From Pleodorina starrii (lineage: Eukaryota > Chlorophyta > Chlorophyceae > Chlamydomonadales > Volvocaceae): 64,000 nucleotides of DNA. How positions within the stretch are numbered: the first letter of the stretch is position 1; each line of letters starts with the position of its first letter. The stretch covers positions 124,001-188,000 of the forward strand of contig BRXU01000055.1 in the NCBI GenBank assembly GCA_030267565.1, in the 5' to 3' direction. Shown in pieces: positions 46,411 to 57,470 of the stretch. The notes below the pieces were generated by a model. The model made no database searches. It had not been told where the DNA came from and saw only the letters and a program-made list of their open reading frames with translations. The position numbers were made by a program, and so were the translations under genes.

Positions 46411-48275
46411 TGCGCGGAAGCGGCTATCTGGGTCGCCCCCCTTTTGGGTCGGCTCGTGGGTGTGTACAGCTAGTAGTCAGGCTAGCCCGGTGCACGCGCC
46501 AGCAGTGATGCTTTGGTGCGTGATACGTGGCCTTCCCCAACACTGCGAGTGTCGTATCGCGGTTGGCAACGTGGACAGGGTTTTAGGGGCTAGACCGCCG
46601 GCGGCGGGAGAGCCTCGTCGGCCAACGTGTTCAGCATGCGGGTTGGCGGAACGGCAGGTTCGTTACGTCCCGTACGGCATCGCGTGCCTAGTGTATGGCG
46701 GAATGACGGGCGGCTCGTCATGGCCATTGCGACGGGCCTGGTATTGAGAAACTGCCGAATGGGGTACCTTATTGCCCAGCATGGTGGCGATGTGGGTGCG
46801 GGTACCGGTAGTACTGATTCTGCAACAGGCATGGGCTCATAGTTGCAAGCTCCAGGGCCTTGTTGCACAAGTATTTGAGATCCGACGCGATTGTGTTGTC
46901 TCGTCTCGCGCAGCCCCTGACTAGGCTGGCTTGTAAAAACGACATTACGGTGCTCATGCTGCTGAGCCGGCACGGTCGGGATCACTGGGGAGACGCTGTT
47001 CACCTGGCTCACAGGTGGTGTCGCGTGGGGTCATGACGACGCGGAAATCCACTGTCGTGAAGCCCACACTGCTTGGGTGTGGTGTCGCGGACTTGCTGCT
47101 GCGGCAGGCAGGGCCCGTAACCGTAACCTTTGCGAGCGATGCAAAGCAAAGCAAGCCGTTGGTCGACTCGGCTCTTGGCTTTTGGCGGCAGCGAGAGGCA
47201 AGGCGGTGTGGAAACAGCGATACAGCCACACACCGCTGCACAGCCTACCCCCTCGCCCCGCGCCACACGTTGCACGGCCAGTGCTGACTGAACACCACAT
47301 TGCAAACCTGCTCACCATGCAGCCCTTCCCTTCCCTTCCTTTCCCTTTTCTTCATGGGCCGCCGACCGCCGCCCTCCCCCGTCCCGCTGTCCACCTCGGG
47401 CCCCGCCTGGCAGCGCTCCGTCTCGGAGGCCCCGCAAGCAATAAGACACGACGTGCGCCGCAGCCCCGCCTCGCTGTTGCCACCCATCAGGGTTGGGTTG
47501 GGTTGGTTGGCGGGCAAGGGCAGCTCCGCTGTGACGAAGCTGGGTGACGGCAGCTGGGTAATCGCCCACGCCGCCTCGCTGCACCCTGCCTCGCTGCCAC
47601 CGCCGGCGCCAGCTCCATAAGCTGTCAGGCCGTCCCTCTCACGACGGAATCGCTGCACGGTCGCTGCCGCCATCGTGCTTAAGGCCTGCCAGCGGACAGG
47701 TCAGCAACGCAGTGGCGCCTCGCGTTCGCCAAGCACACCTCTGCTCGCTGTGCCGCCCGCAACTGGCGGAAGAGGTGATGCTTGGGGGCAGGGCCGCGGA
47801 CAACACGCTCGAAGCCACCACACCTTCGCGGCGGCGCCGGCATCTTTAATTTTTTTCTGTCGTCGCCACCACCGTGGTCCGAGCAGGGTTAGGGAGTGCG
47901 TGAGGGGGTGATAGGGTCTCCGGCGGGCGTCACGACATGCACGACAGTCACGGCAGCTAACTCGTACGGACCCGTAAGACAGCAGCAAATGTAGGAAATG
48001 ATCGAACAAAATAATTATATCGTTTCAGCCGAGTCCAGCGACTTGCAGAGACGTGGGTCAGGGTTCGGGAGGTCTAGGTTCAGTCACGTTCCTTTTGGCC
48101 GCAACGTTTGCCGACGGCGCAATCAATATAAACGTGTTCGGTGTAGGTCGCGCTAGTGTTGTCTGGGTCGTTACGTCTATTTATCTGCATAGGTTTTAAA
48201 TAGCGTTCGTCATCGTTAGGTAGGAAACCTCGTCGCCTGGTTGTCACAGGCGTACTAAAAGCCATATCCGAGATT
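46411..48275. other. Intergenic region, no gene supported
   Basis: Several open frames of 60-140 codons exist on both strands, but none shows a recognisable domain, splice structure or repeat-free composition. The AT-rich end (about 47990-48275) is probably the promoter and 5' UTR of the RING-finger gene. Confidence 0.5.
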
Positions 48276-51200
48276 ATGGAGGCGTCACAGCTCTCTGCAC
48301 AGGCTCCCTTATTTACGCCGACTGGCCTGAGCCTCGTGGATGGAGGTGGCGGAGGCGGCCACCTCCCCGGTGGCGCTGGTGCTCGCCGAACTGGATTCCA
48401 ACCTCAACGTGGACGTCCTCAGCAGGCCGACGTTGGCGATGGCGCTGTCGAGGTCGCGCTGCAGGGTCTGACCCTCGATCCATCCGGACAGCGCGGCCGG
48501 CAACGGAGGCAGCGAACGGCAATCCACGACCAAACTTTCGCAAATCCGATAGAAAGCTCATCATCCGCTCTGCCGCAAAGCTTGGAACCCGGCCTTGATG
48601 CCGTAGACTCACGGCCTGTACACCCACGCGGGCGCGGCGGCGGCCGGGGCCGCGGCAGGAGGGACCCACAGCAGAGTCACTCCCGCGGCGCCGGGCATCG
48701 GAGCTGGCAGGCAGACGCAGACGGCCCTCCAGGACCTTCGGACTCTGCTTCCGCCGGCTGGCGGCCCAACGGCGGCCTTGCGCTGGACGCGGCCCCGCCG
48801 GGCCTGGCAGCGGCAGGTGTCGCAGCTCCGCACAACGAAGGTGCAGCGGGCGCCGGGCACAGCGGCCGGGGCTCCTCGCGGCGCCAGCAGCACTACAACC
48901 AGCACGAAGCCTACGGGGACGATCGCGGTCGCTATCCGCAGCGGCACGCACCCGAGGGCCCCGGGATGGAGCCCACTGAGGGCAGCTGGGGCGACACCGG
49001 AGAACAAGTATCTGGGCATAGCTTCCGAGGCCGAGGACTGGAACGGGGCGGCCGCGGCGGCAGCGTAGGCGGCAGACGCGGCGGCCTGCGAGGCCGCGGC
49101 CGCGGCGGCATGCAGGGCTTTCCCGGCATGCCCGGGCAGTTCGAGCCCGAGCTTGCGCCGCAGGGCGGCGGCGACGCCCCAGGGCAGCAGCCGATGGAGT
49201 TTGGCCGGCAGCGGGGCCGGCGGGGCGGAGGCGGAGGTGGCAGGGGCGGCCGCGGCAGGGCCATCTCAGGCCCCCGCGGCGGCGGCGTTGGCGGCGACGG
49301 CACGGCCGCGCCCGCCGGAGCCGTGTCGGAGCCTGGTTTAGCCGAGAAGCCCGAGGCTGCGGCCGCGGCGGAGGCCGCGGCAGCCGCCGCGGCGGCCGCT
49401 GGCGCTTCCGAGGTCAGCAGCGATAGCGATGACGGCGAGACGCTGACGTGCGTCATCTGCTGCGAGGAGGTAACGGCGGTGGCAGTGGGCGGCTGCGGCC
49501 ACAGTCACACGTGCGCCAAGTGCTGCCTGCGGCTGCGGCTGTGCTACCGGGACCTGCGCTGCCCGCTGTGCAAGGCGGTCAATCAGGAGGTGGTGGTGGC
49601 GCGGCCGCCGCTGCCGCCCGGGACCTCGTTCGAGTCGCTGGCGGGCTCACCGGCGCAGCGGGAGGCGCTGTGGCAGCAACCCAAGTGGGCCAAGGGCGTG
49701 CTGGTGTACGACCCACCACCACCACAGCAGAAGCAGCAGGGAGGAGGGGCAGGGGCAGGGGGTCCAGGGCCCCGGGGTCTTGACGGTCGTCGTCCGCTGC
49801 ACAAGTCGCTGCTGGCCATGACCTCCCGCAGCTGCTCCGTGTGTGACCGCCACGGCCACCGCCCCTATGGCACCATGAACCTGCTGCTGGGACACATCAG
49901 GTGGGAGAGAGGGAAAAGGGAGGGAGGGAGGGGAGGGCGAAGGGGGAGGAGGGGGCGGGCTGAGGGGAGCGAGGGGTGCGGGCTGAGGGGAGCGAGGGGG
50001 CGGGCGGGCGGTTATGTTGGCGGGGCAAAGATACACCGCCGCCGGAGCTCGAACGCGGACCGGTGGGTTTCCCCCCGCGGAGCTGTTCCTGTCCGGAAAC
50101 AGGTTGTGCTTGGGTTCCCTCGACCCGACCCGACCCGACCCGACCCGGCCCGACCGTGCTCGCCGCCTCCCTCCCGATCATCCACCACGTTACCGGCACC
50201 GGCACCGACACATCCTGCCCAAATGCGTTTGCGCGCAGGTCCGCACACAACCGGGTACTCTGTGACGTGTGTCTGGGCGCCGGACTGCGCTTCCCTCTGG
50301 AGTACCCCGCCCTGGACCCGGCGGGCCTGGCTGCCCACATGGCTGCGGAGCACCCCCGCTGCGAGTACTGCGACCTGGCGTTTTACGGCAAGGACGAGCT
50401 GTACGGCCACATGACTCAGCGGCACTTCACGTGCCACGTGTGTTCCCGCCTGGGTCGCCACCACCTCTACTTCCAAGACGCCGACACGCTGCTGGTGAGT
50501 GAGCGTGAGCGTGACTGAGACCCACTCGACAGGTTTGTGGGTTCTTGCGCAGGTGGGTGGGCGAGTGGGCTAGGGCACGTGCCTTCCTTGAAGGCGGGCG
50601 CGACGGCGGCTGATCTGGGGCTGGTTCTGTCGGTCACATACCGTACTTGCTGGGCCCGTTTGCCAGGATCGCCTCGCCGCCTCGGTTCCTTGGCTGAGTT
50701 CCTTCCCTCTTAACACCCTCCATCCCACTCCCCTGCCTTGAACCCTCTTCCCGAACCACGCGCATGGGGATGGGGCGTAGGGCCCGTTGCTGCAACCAGC
50801 ACCGATGATGGCGCATTTGCACAGCACCCGAGATATCCCTTCCTTCCCTCCCCCTGCCTCCCCCTGCCTCCCCCTGCCTCCCTCCCCTCTCCCATCCTAC
50901 CCCCCTTTTCGGCCCCCAGGTGCACCTGCACTCGGAGCACCACGCGTGCGACCACCCCGACTGCTCGGACTGCATGATCGCCTTCGCCACCCGGGACGAG
51001 CTCACCAGCCACATCCGCGACCGCCACTCCACGTACATGCCGCGTTGGGATCAGTCCAGGTAAGGGCGGGGGAGGAGGGGGAGGGCGGGTGCGGGTGTAT
51101 GTGTGCGGGTGTGTGTGGGAGGGGGGTAGGCGTCATGCGAGAGCGGGCGCCTGGGGAGGGGCCTGCGGCTCGGACAGGGGAGAGGCCTGCTGTCGCCGCT

Positions 51201-51951
51201 GCGGCTCCGGCTGTGGCGTGTACACGTTCGCACGAGTGTTTATGTGTGGACTCCCGGGGAACGGGTTCCAGGGAAGAGGGAGGGCGATGGCTTTGGTGCG
51301 GAAGTTAATCAAAGGACGTGTTGAGCCGACCGACCGACCGTCTAACCGGGGGCTGCCGGCCTCGTGCAGCGGTTGTGAAGTCCCAAGGAGCCGTCTGCCA
51401 ACCATAGAGCCGTGTATCCATTCATTCCAGCCCCGCGCTCTGAACCCCCACCCCCTCCCCCTCCCGCCCTCCCTCCCTCCCTCCCTCCCGTGCAGGGCCC
51501 GGCCGCTGCTGCTCGACTTCATCACACCCCGTGGACCCGCAGCAGCCGCAGCCCTCGCAGCCGCGCCCTCCGCCGCCTCGGGCCGCAGCGGCCGCGGCAA
51601 CGGCCACGGCGACCGACGGGGCCGCGGCGGCGCCGGAGCGGACGGTCCGTCATCCCGTGCGGGTGCGGGTGCTGGTGCTGCGGGTGGTGACGCGGGGCGC
51701 CACACTGACCCCCACCAGCGGCCGCGGTCGGGCCAGGGCCGCAACGGGCTGGAGGACCCGGAGGCTTTCCCCTCCCTGCAGTCGCAGTCGCAGTCGCAGT
51801 CGCAGCCGCCGCCCCAGCAGCTGCCGCCGCGTCAGGCGGGGCTGGGTGACATGCACGAGACGGAGGGGGGCCTGGCAGTCATTGATGACGACCTGGGGAT
51901 GGGAGCGGGGATGGGGATGGGGATGGGGCCCGGTCGGCATGGCGGCGGCGG

Positions 51952-51986
<35 letters not shown>

Positions 51987-54900
51987 GACGCAACGGCAGC
52001 GGCGCCGAGGCGGCGGGTCCCGGCCCGGGCTCGGGTCCCGGGGCGCGGCTGGCGGGCGTTTGGGCGGGGCGCACGCCGGGGAGTGGCACGTTCAGGTGGG
52101 TGCAGCCGTGCAGCCGTGCGGGTGGGGGTGGGGGTGCAGCCCGTGTGCACGTACGTTGCTGGTTGTGCTGGTTGGCGTGCATCCGGGTTCCTCCCCCTTG
52201 CTTGCTGGGCAACGCATATCGTATTGCGCTCGGCTTGAAGGTCACCACACCCTATCGGATCGCGGGTGTTCCTCGCGTGCCCACATGCATCGTGTAAGCC
52301 TCTGCGCTTGCCGCTTGCCTCTCGCTGATCCCGCCCCATCCCTGCTATCCCTGCTTGTGATTGGGACACATTCGGTGGGGTGCCGCAGGGAGGACTTTCC
52401 GGAGCTGATGACGGCGGCTGGGGGCGGCCCGGGCGCGGCGCCCCGTAGCGGTGGCGGTGGCGGCTGGGGGGCGCAGTCCGGCCCCGCCCGGTGGGAAGGT
52501 GGCGTGGGGTCCTCTCCGCCCCGGCCCCCCACCACCACCGCCGCTGCGCTGCTGTCTCAGTCTCAGTCTCAGTCTCTGGTCAAGGTGACGGTTCGCTGCC
52601 CGTGTGGTCAGCGGGTGGATCATCTGGCGCTGAGACCCGACGAAAAGGTGCGAGAAGGGTAACGGGAGGCAGGAGCGAGCGGGTGTGTTACGAGCGCGAG
52701 GGTGGGTGGGGGGGGAAGGGGTGGTGTGGAGCAGCTCGGTGTTCGGAACTGGGGAGGCAGCGGGCGGGCGGGCGGGCGGGGAGGGAGGGAGGGAGGGAGC
52801 TGCGCGCGGACCTGGCGCGGCTGGGGCGAAGGAGAGGGACTGGCCAGGTGTAAAAGCCGGAGTGGCGAGTTTGAGGGGGTAAAAGGCAGAGTGGGAAGTC
52901 TGAGTGGTGGAGGCACCCAGTTGGGGAGAACCGCGTTTCGCTGCGCCTGGAGGCGAGGTGAGGAGAGGCGAGGTGAGGGAGAGGCCGAGCCAGATGGAGC
53001 ATTGGAACGTCGCCGTCGGATGCGTCCGCACTAACCCTCAAGACACATGTTGCTTGATCTCCCCTTTCCGCCTCTTTGCACCCAGCCTGGGCGCCACCCA
53101 TTCGCCCGCATGTTGGCACCTACCGGCCTTGCCCCACTCCATCATCAACCCCACCCACCCTCACCCCACCCCACCCTCACCCCACCCTCACCCCACCTGG
53201 CAGCCGCCCCGTCTGTCCTGTGACCGGCACTGTGTGGCCAAACAGCGCCGGGCGCAACTGGCGGACGCCTTCGGAGTGGAGGCGGCGGACAGCCACGTGC
53301 CGTACTTTGACCGCCACCGCACACCCAACTACCCGCCCGAGCTGATTATGGTGCGTGCGTGCGTGCGTGGGCACGTGGGTGGCTGGGTGGGTGCCAATGC
53401 GCGGTTGCGGCCGCATGCTTCTGTGGCTCCTGAGAGGCCCGTGCTGTATCGGCTCAAGTGCGCGACCCGTGTGGTGTGGAACCCAGGTGAACTGCAGATT
53501 GTCCCACACCGCACCGCAACCCATCCCGCGATGCGCCCCCCCCCCGACCCCCCAGGCCGCTCATACAGCCGGGCCCGAGTGGCTTTCCTCCCTGGAGCGG
53601 GATCTGGCCCGATTCATCGCCGACCCGTCCGCCCGGCGCACCTCCCTAGCGGCGGGCATGAGTGAGAGCCAGCGGCGACTGGTGCACGAACTGGCGGGAA
53701 ACTACGGACTGGCCTCGCACTCGACCGGGTGAGGGGCTAGTGGCTAGGTGGGGGATAAAAAGGAAATATCGCAGCGGAGAAGGAGACGGCGAACGGACCT
53801 AGGTGGGGGAATGCTGGCGATGCGCCTGGAAGCGGCGGCGGCGGCGGGGAGGGGCCGCAGTTGACAAGGCGGGGCAACACTGCTTCGCAAAAGCGGCCCT
53901 GAAACCGTTGCCACTTCCGACTTCGCTGCCTCGGATGTAGCTTACCGCAGCTAAGTTCTGTAATTCTTTGGGGAATTGTTAAATACCGGTGAACTCGACT
54001 TAATGACAAATTCTCTGTGAGCTTCCTGACAGCAAGGTCACCGCGCACGGGCCCTTCCTTTGCCCTGTCGTGACCCCCCGCAAGCCCGCACCCCGCACCT
54101 TGGTCCCTCCCCCGGCCTATACGTGGGTCCCTCCCCCGGCCTATACGTGGATAACCCCGCCCGTGCCGGTTAGCTTGCCTGTTTTGTTTAGTTAATTATT
54201 CATACTTCCCTCCATGTCCCATGTCCCGTGTCCCGGCAGGCAAGGGGCGGCCCGCGCGGTTCAACTGCTCAAGGGCGCCTCCAGCGGTGTGCCCACTCGG
54301 CTGCTGTCGGCGGTGGCGGCCGCTACGCCCCCCGAGGAGCTGGCGAGGATGGCGGGGGGCGCGGCCGGGGCCGGGGCCGGCGGCGGCTGGGTGCTGAAGC
54401 TGGTGGATGTGGCGCCCGGGGCCAACATTCATCATTACCTGAGGGCGTGGGAGGGTGAGCCGGGTCGAGAGGGAGGGGAGGGTGTGGGAAGATGTGACGG
54501 CTCTGACGGGGTAGGGTTTTGGTGGGAGGGAGGGAGGGAGGGTAGCTGCCGGGAGGGGCAACCGAGGCTGGGTCGCGGGAGGTCAACGTGTACCTTCGTG
54601 CGGTGTGCCTCCGAGCGCGGAGCTGCGGCAAGGCTGAGTCCTTAAGTTCGGATGGTAATGAGAATGAGGCCGCAGGGCTTCGGAAGGGCGCCCGGCGATG
54701 GGGCATGTGCAGTTTTGCACTCGGCATCTCATTGCTGTTGTGGTGTACGGCATGATGACGCATGCAGATCTGACTGCTGCGCTGTCCGCCGGCCCGCCGC
54801 TTGCACTCGCGCCACCCTCCTCGCTCTCCCCGCCCACTCGCTCCCCTTTCTGACCCGCACCTGCCCGCTGCCTGCTGCCTGCTGCCCACCCTCCCCCTCC

Positions 54901-55659
54901 CCCCCTCCAGGCGATTACACTTTGACCCCGGTGCCCGGCTCCTCCACCTGCCTGAACCTCACCTTCACCCGCGAGGCGGCCTTCCGCGACTGCTGCTCCC
55001 GACTGGGGGGCGGAGTGCGAGGAGTGTTCCTCACAGCACTGGACCGAGCCGCGGGGGGCTCTGCGGGACCGGCGAAGTCTGCGGCGCCCTTCGCGGCGCC
55101 ACCCGGCTGGCAGGTGCTGCGAGGCAATGTGTCGGCGCCCGCGGCCCGCAAGATGGGCACCATCGCCGCCTCCGCCTCTACCTCCGCCTCCGCCACCGGC
55201 GGTGCTGCTGCCGACCCAGCGGCGTCCGTCCGGGCGGTGCTGGCGGCCGATGCGTGGGCCTCAGACGACGACGGCAAGGGGACGCGGCCGCAGCCGCAAG
55301 CGCAGAGGGGGGCAGTGTCGGGGCGGGAAGGGGCCGCGGCGGCGGTGGGCGGGCGGGGGGTAGGTGCTGACGCGGCGGTGGGCCGAAGGGCGGCTCCGGA
55401 GCCGCAGCTGCCGGGTCGCGGGCCGCCCCTGGACCTGGCGAAGGAGACGCTCTGGTCGGCTCTTCGGGGCGAGGAGGGGGAGGGAGAGGGAGAGGAGGAG
55501 AGGGAGGAGGAGGGCGACGATGGGATGCTGGGTAAGGGTGGGGTGGAGGAGGGTCCGGGCAGGGCGGGGAGGGCGGCACAATCGGGCTCGGGCTCGGGCC
55601 CGGCGGCGGCGAGCGTGGGCGCGGAAGGGCAGGAGAGCTGGGAGGACGCCGGCCTCTGA
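48276..55659 (+). CDS. ZNF598/Hel2-like RING E3 ligase with NFX1-like R3H tail
   Basis: Nine exons in consistent phase give 1387 residues: 48276-49900, 50239-50494, 50920-51059, 51496-52095, 52389-52647, 53204-53350, 53556-53728, 54240-54454 and 54911-55659. The Gly/Arg-rich N terminus (many RGG-type motifs) suggests RNA binding. A RING finger spans about 392-432 (CVICCEEV, GCGHSHTC, CPLC). Exons 2-3 hold the zinc fingers of Hel2/ZNF598 (LCDVCLGAG, CEYCDLAFYGKDELYGHM, CHVCSRLG, CSDCMIAFATRDEL). AFPSL and EDFPEL motifs follow. Hel2/ZNF598 ubiquitinates small-subunit ribosomal proteins on collided ribosomes. The C-terminal part resembles NFX1: VRCPCGQ, LSCDRHCVAKQRRAQLADAF, then an R3H domain with RRLVHELAGNYGLASHS (Arg1049, His1053). 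A TGTAA at 56385-56389 could end the transcript. The combined architecture is unusual. Confidence 0.88.
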
Positions 55660-57470
55660 CCAGCTTGGCATTGGCGTTGGCGTCGGGTGGAGCGTGGGTC
55701 GGAAAGCGAGCTCGGCGGGACAGCGAAGGTGCGGGGCGGGGCATGCTCGCGTGCATCGGCGGTTGGTGGTGTGCTTAGGGTTGAGGGGTAGGGCAGGGCA
55801 GGGCTGGGAAGTATTGTGGGCATAATACGAGACCAGACGTATGCGGCTACAGCAGCCCGTTCAGGCCAGGTCAGGTCAAGCTAGGTCAGGTCATGACAGC
55901 ATTGTCCGCACCGTGGCCAACGGCCAGGACAGGTATGGATAGGTATGGATACCGGTACATTCGGCCAGCAAGGTGTCAGGTTGTCATGTGCAGCGAAGGT
56001 AATGGGGGCCGAGGTCTGATGGGCGCGTCTGTCTGGCAGCCAGCAGGTGTCGGGCAGGGGTTGCGGTGGGACAGCGGGCAGTGAGACTGTGAGAGATCCG
56101 GCTGGCGGTTGGGCGCTGGCGGAGAGGCGGACACGGGCTTGAGAACCCAGGATAGGATTGGCCCCTACCGCAGCTACCTCGAAGGCAGCTGGGCTTGGCG
56201 TGCGTGTGCATCGGTCGGGAGGGGGCAGGGCAGCGCTCTTGAGTGCAGCTGGTCGACTTCCGACCGCTGTTGGGGTAGGATGGCATGCGCGTCGGTGGGT
56301 ACCGTAGGTGAGTTGGTAATAGCCTGATAGACCTCAACACGGAGGGGGGGGCAGCAATGGAAACCCCGATCGAGTGCTGTGGACTGTAAAGCCTGTGACG
56401 TGTTTCGGAAGCTTGATACCGCTGCGCGGGACACGTTTAATTCTGAGGCTCGACGTGCAAAACCGTCAACGCGTCAAGGCATGTGCACGCTGGCTTGGGA
56501 GCCCTCAGCTTTTGGAGATGGGAGAAGGGTGACGCGGACCAACAGTCAACTTTAAGGGCCAACTGCAAATGACGCAAAAGCCCAAGCCCAGGCGCAATGA
56601 GGCCGTTCATTGGAGCTTTCATGGCACGAAAACCCATGAATACGATCTGTGGAAAGCTTCAAGGAATCTGAGCTGATGTATAACCGCGCACAGCAGCAAG
56701 GGTAACCGCAGGAGTAGCGCTCAGCGTTTTCGAAGCGACGAGCGTGGCGGAAAGGTTACTTTTAAAAGGGCTTCATTGCGGTGTGGGCCCCCATCCTCAG
56801 CTCGCGGCGGACGTCAATGCAACGCGCGCGCACTCACTCGACGAACCACCCCGTACTCGGCACACGGGGTCCCGTGCGTGGCACGGGGAGCCCGGGGGCG
56901 CACACGCAAGTTCATTTGCAGCCCAAGGTCCTCTTGTGCTCTGACCTAGACAGGCTGCCCTGACTGTATACTCTCAAAGCAGCCACCCTGCTCCCCACGG
57001 GTCCCCCTCTCACAGCGCGCACATCGGGAAAGGAGTTCGTTTGGGGCTCTTGGGGGACGGGGTGCGGTCCTCCCGGTGGCGGCACACACGTTAAATTAGC
57101 TAGCAGCACTTTTAAGAAACCCTACACTGGCTTTAAGGATCGTTTTTTTTGTGAATTTCCAGCGGGGGCAATAGAAGGCGGTAAGGGATGGGTGCGTGGC
57201 GCAAAGAAGACCGCTTGTGTAAATGCCAAGTGAGTATCTAGATAGGTTGTGCTGAGCTTTTCCTGAATAAGGTGATTGGCGGGCGTGCTGGATATGGAAA
57301 CGTAATTGAGGAAGGAGAGAAGACGGGCCCCCCTGGAGCCGAATTTAGTTCTTCGCTCATCGGACCAGCAGACACTGGTGCAAACTTTCACCAACCCTAA
57401 CTCCACCAAAGCTCTTTGCACTGTTTACAACACTCGGGAGTCTTGTAGTTCACCGCGCTTCGGGGCGCGT
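55660..57470. other. Intergenic region between the RING/R3H gene and eIF4G
   Basis: It contains the RING/R3H gene's 3' UTR (TGTAA at 56385-56389), short AGGTC repeats near 55863-55893 and the presumed eIF4G promoter. No gene or RNA was recognised. Confidence 0.5.

Noticed and set aside
46590..47012. Minus-strand open frame of about 140 codons
   Set aside because: No domain, splice pattern or homology is recognised, and long chance frames are common at this GC content.
47300..47620. Plus-strand open frame of about 106 codons
   Set aside because: The composition is Pro/Ser-rich with no domain, and there is no supporting exon structure.
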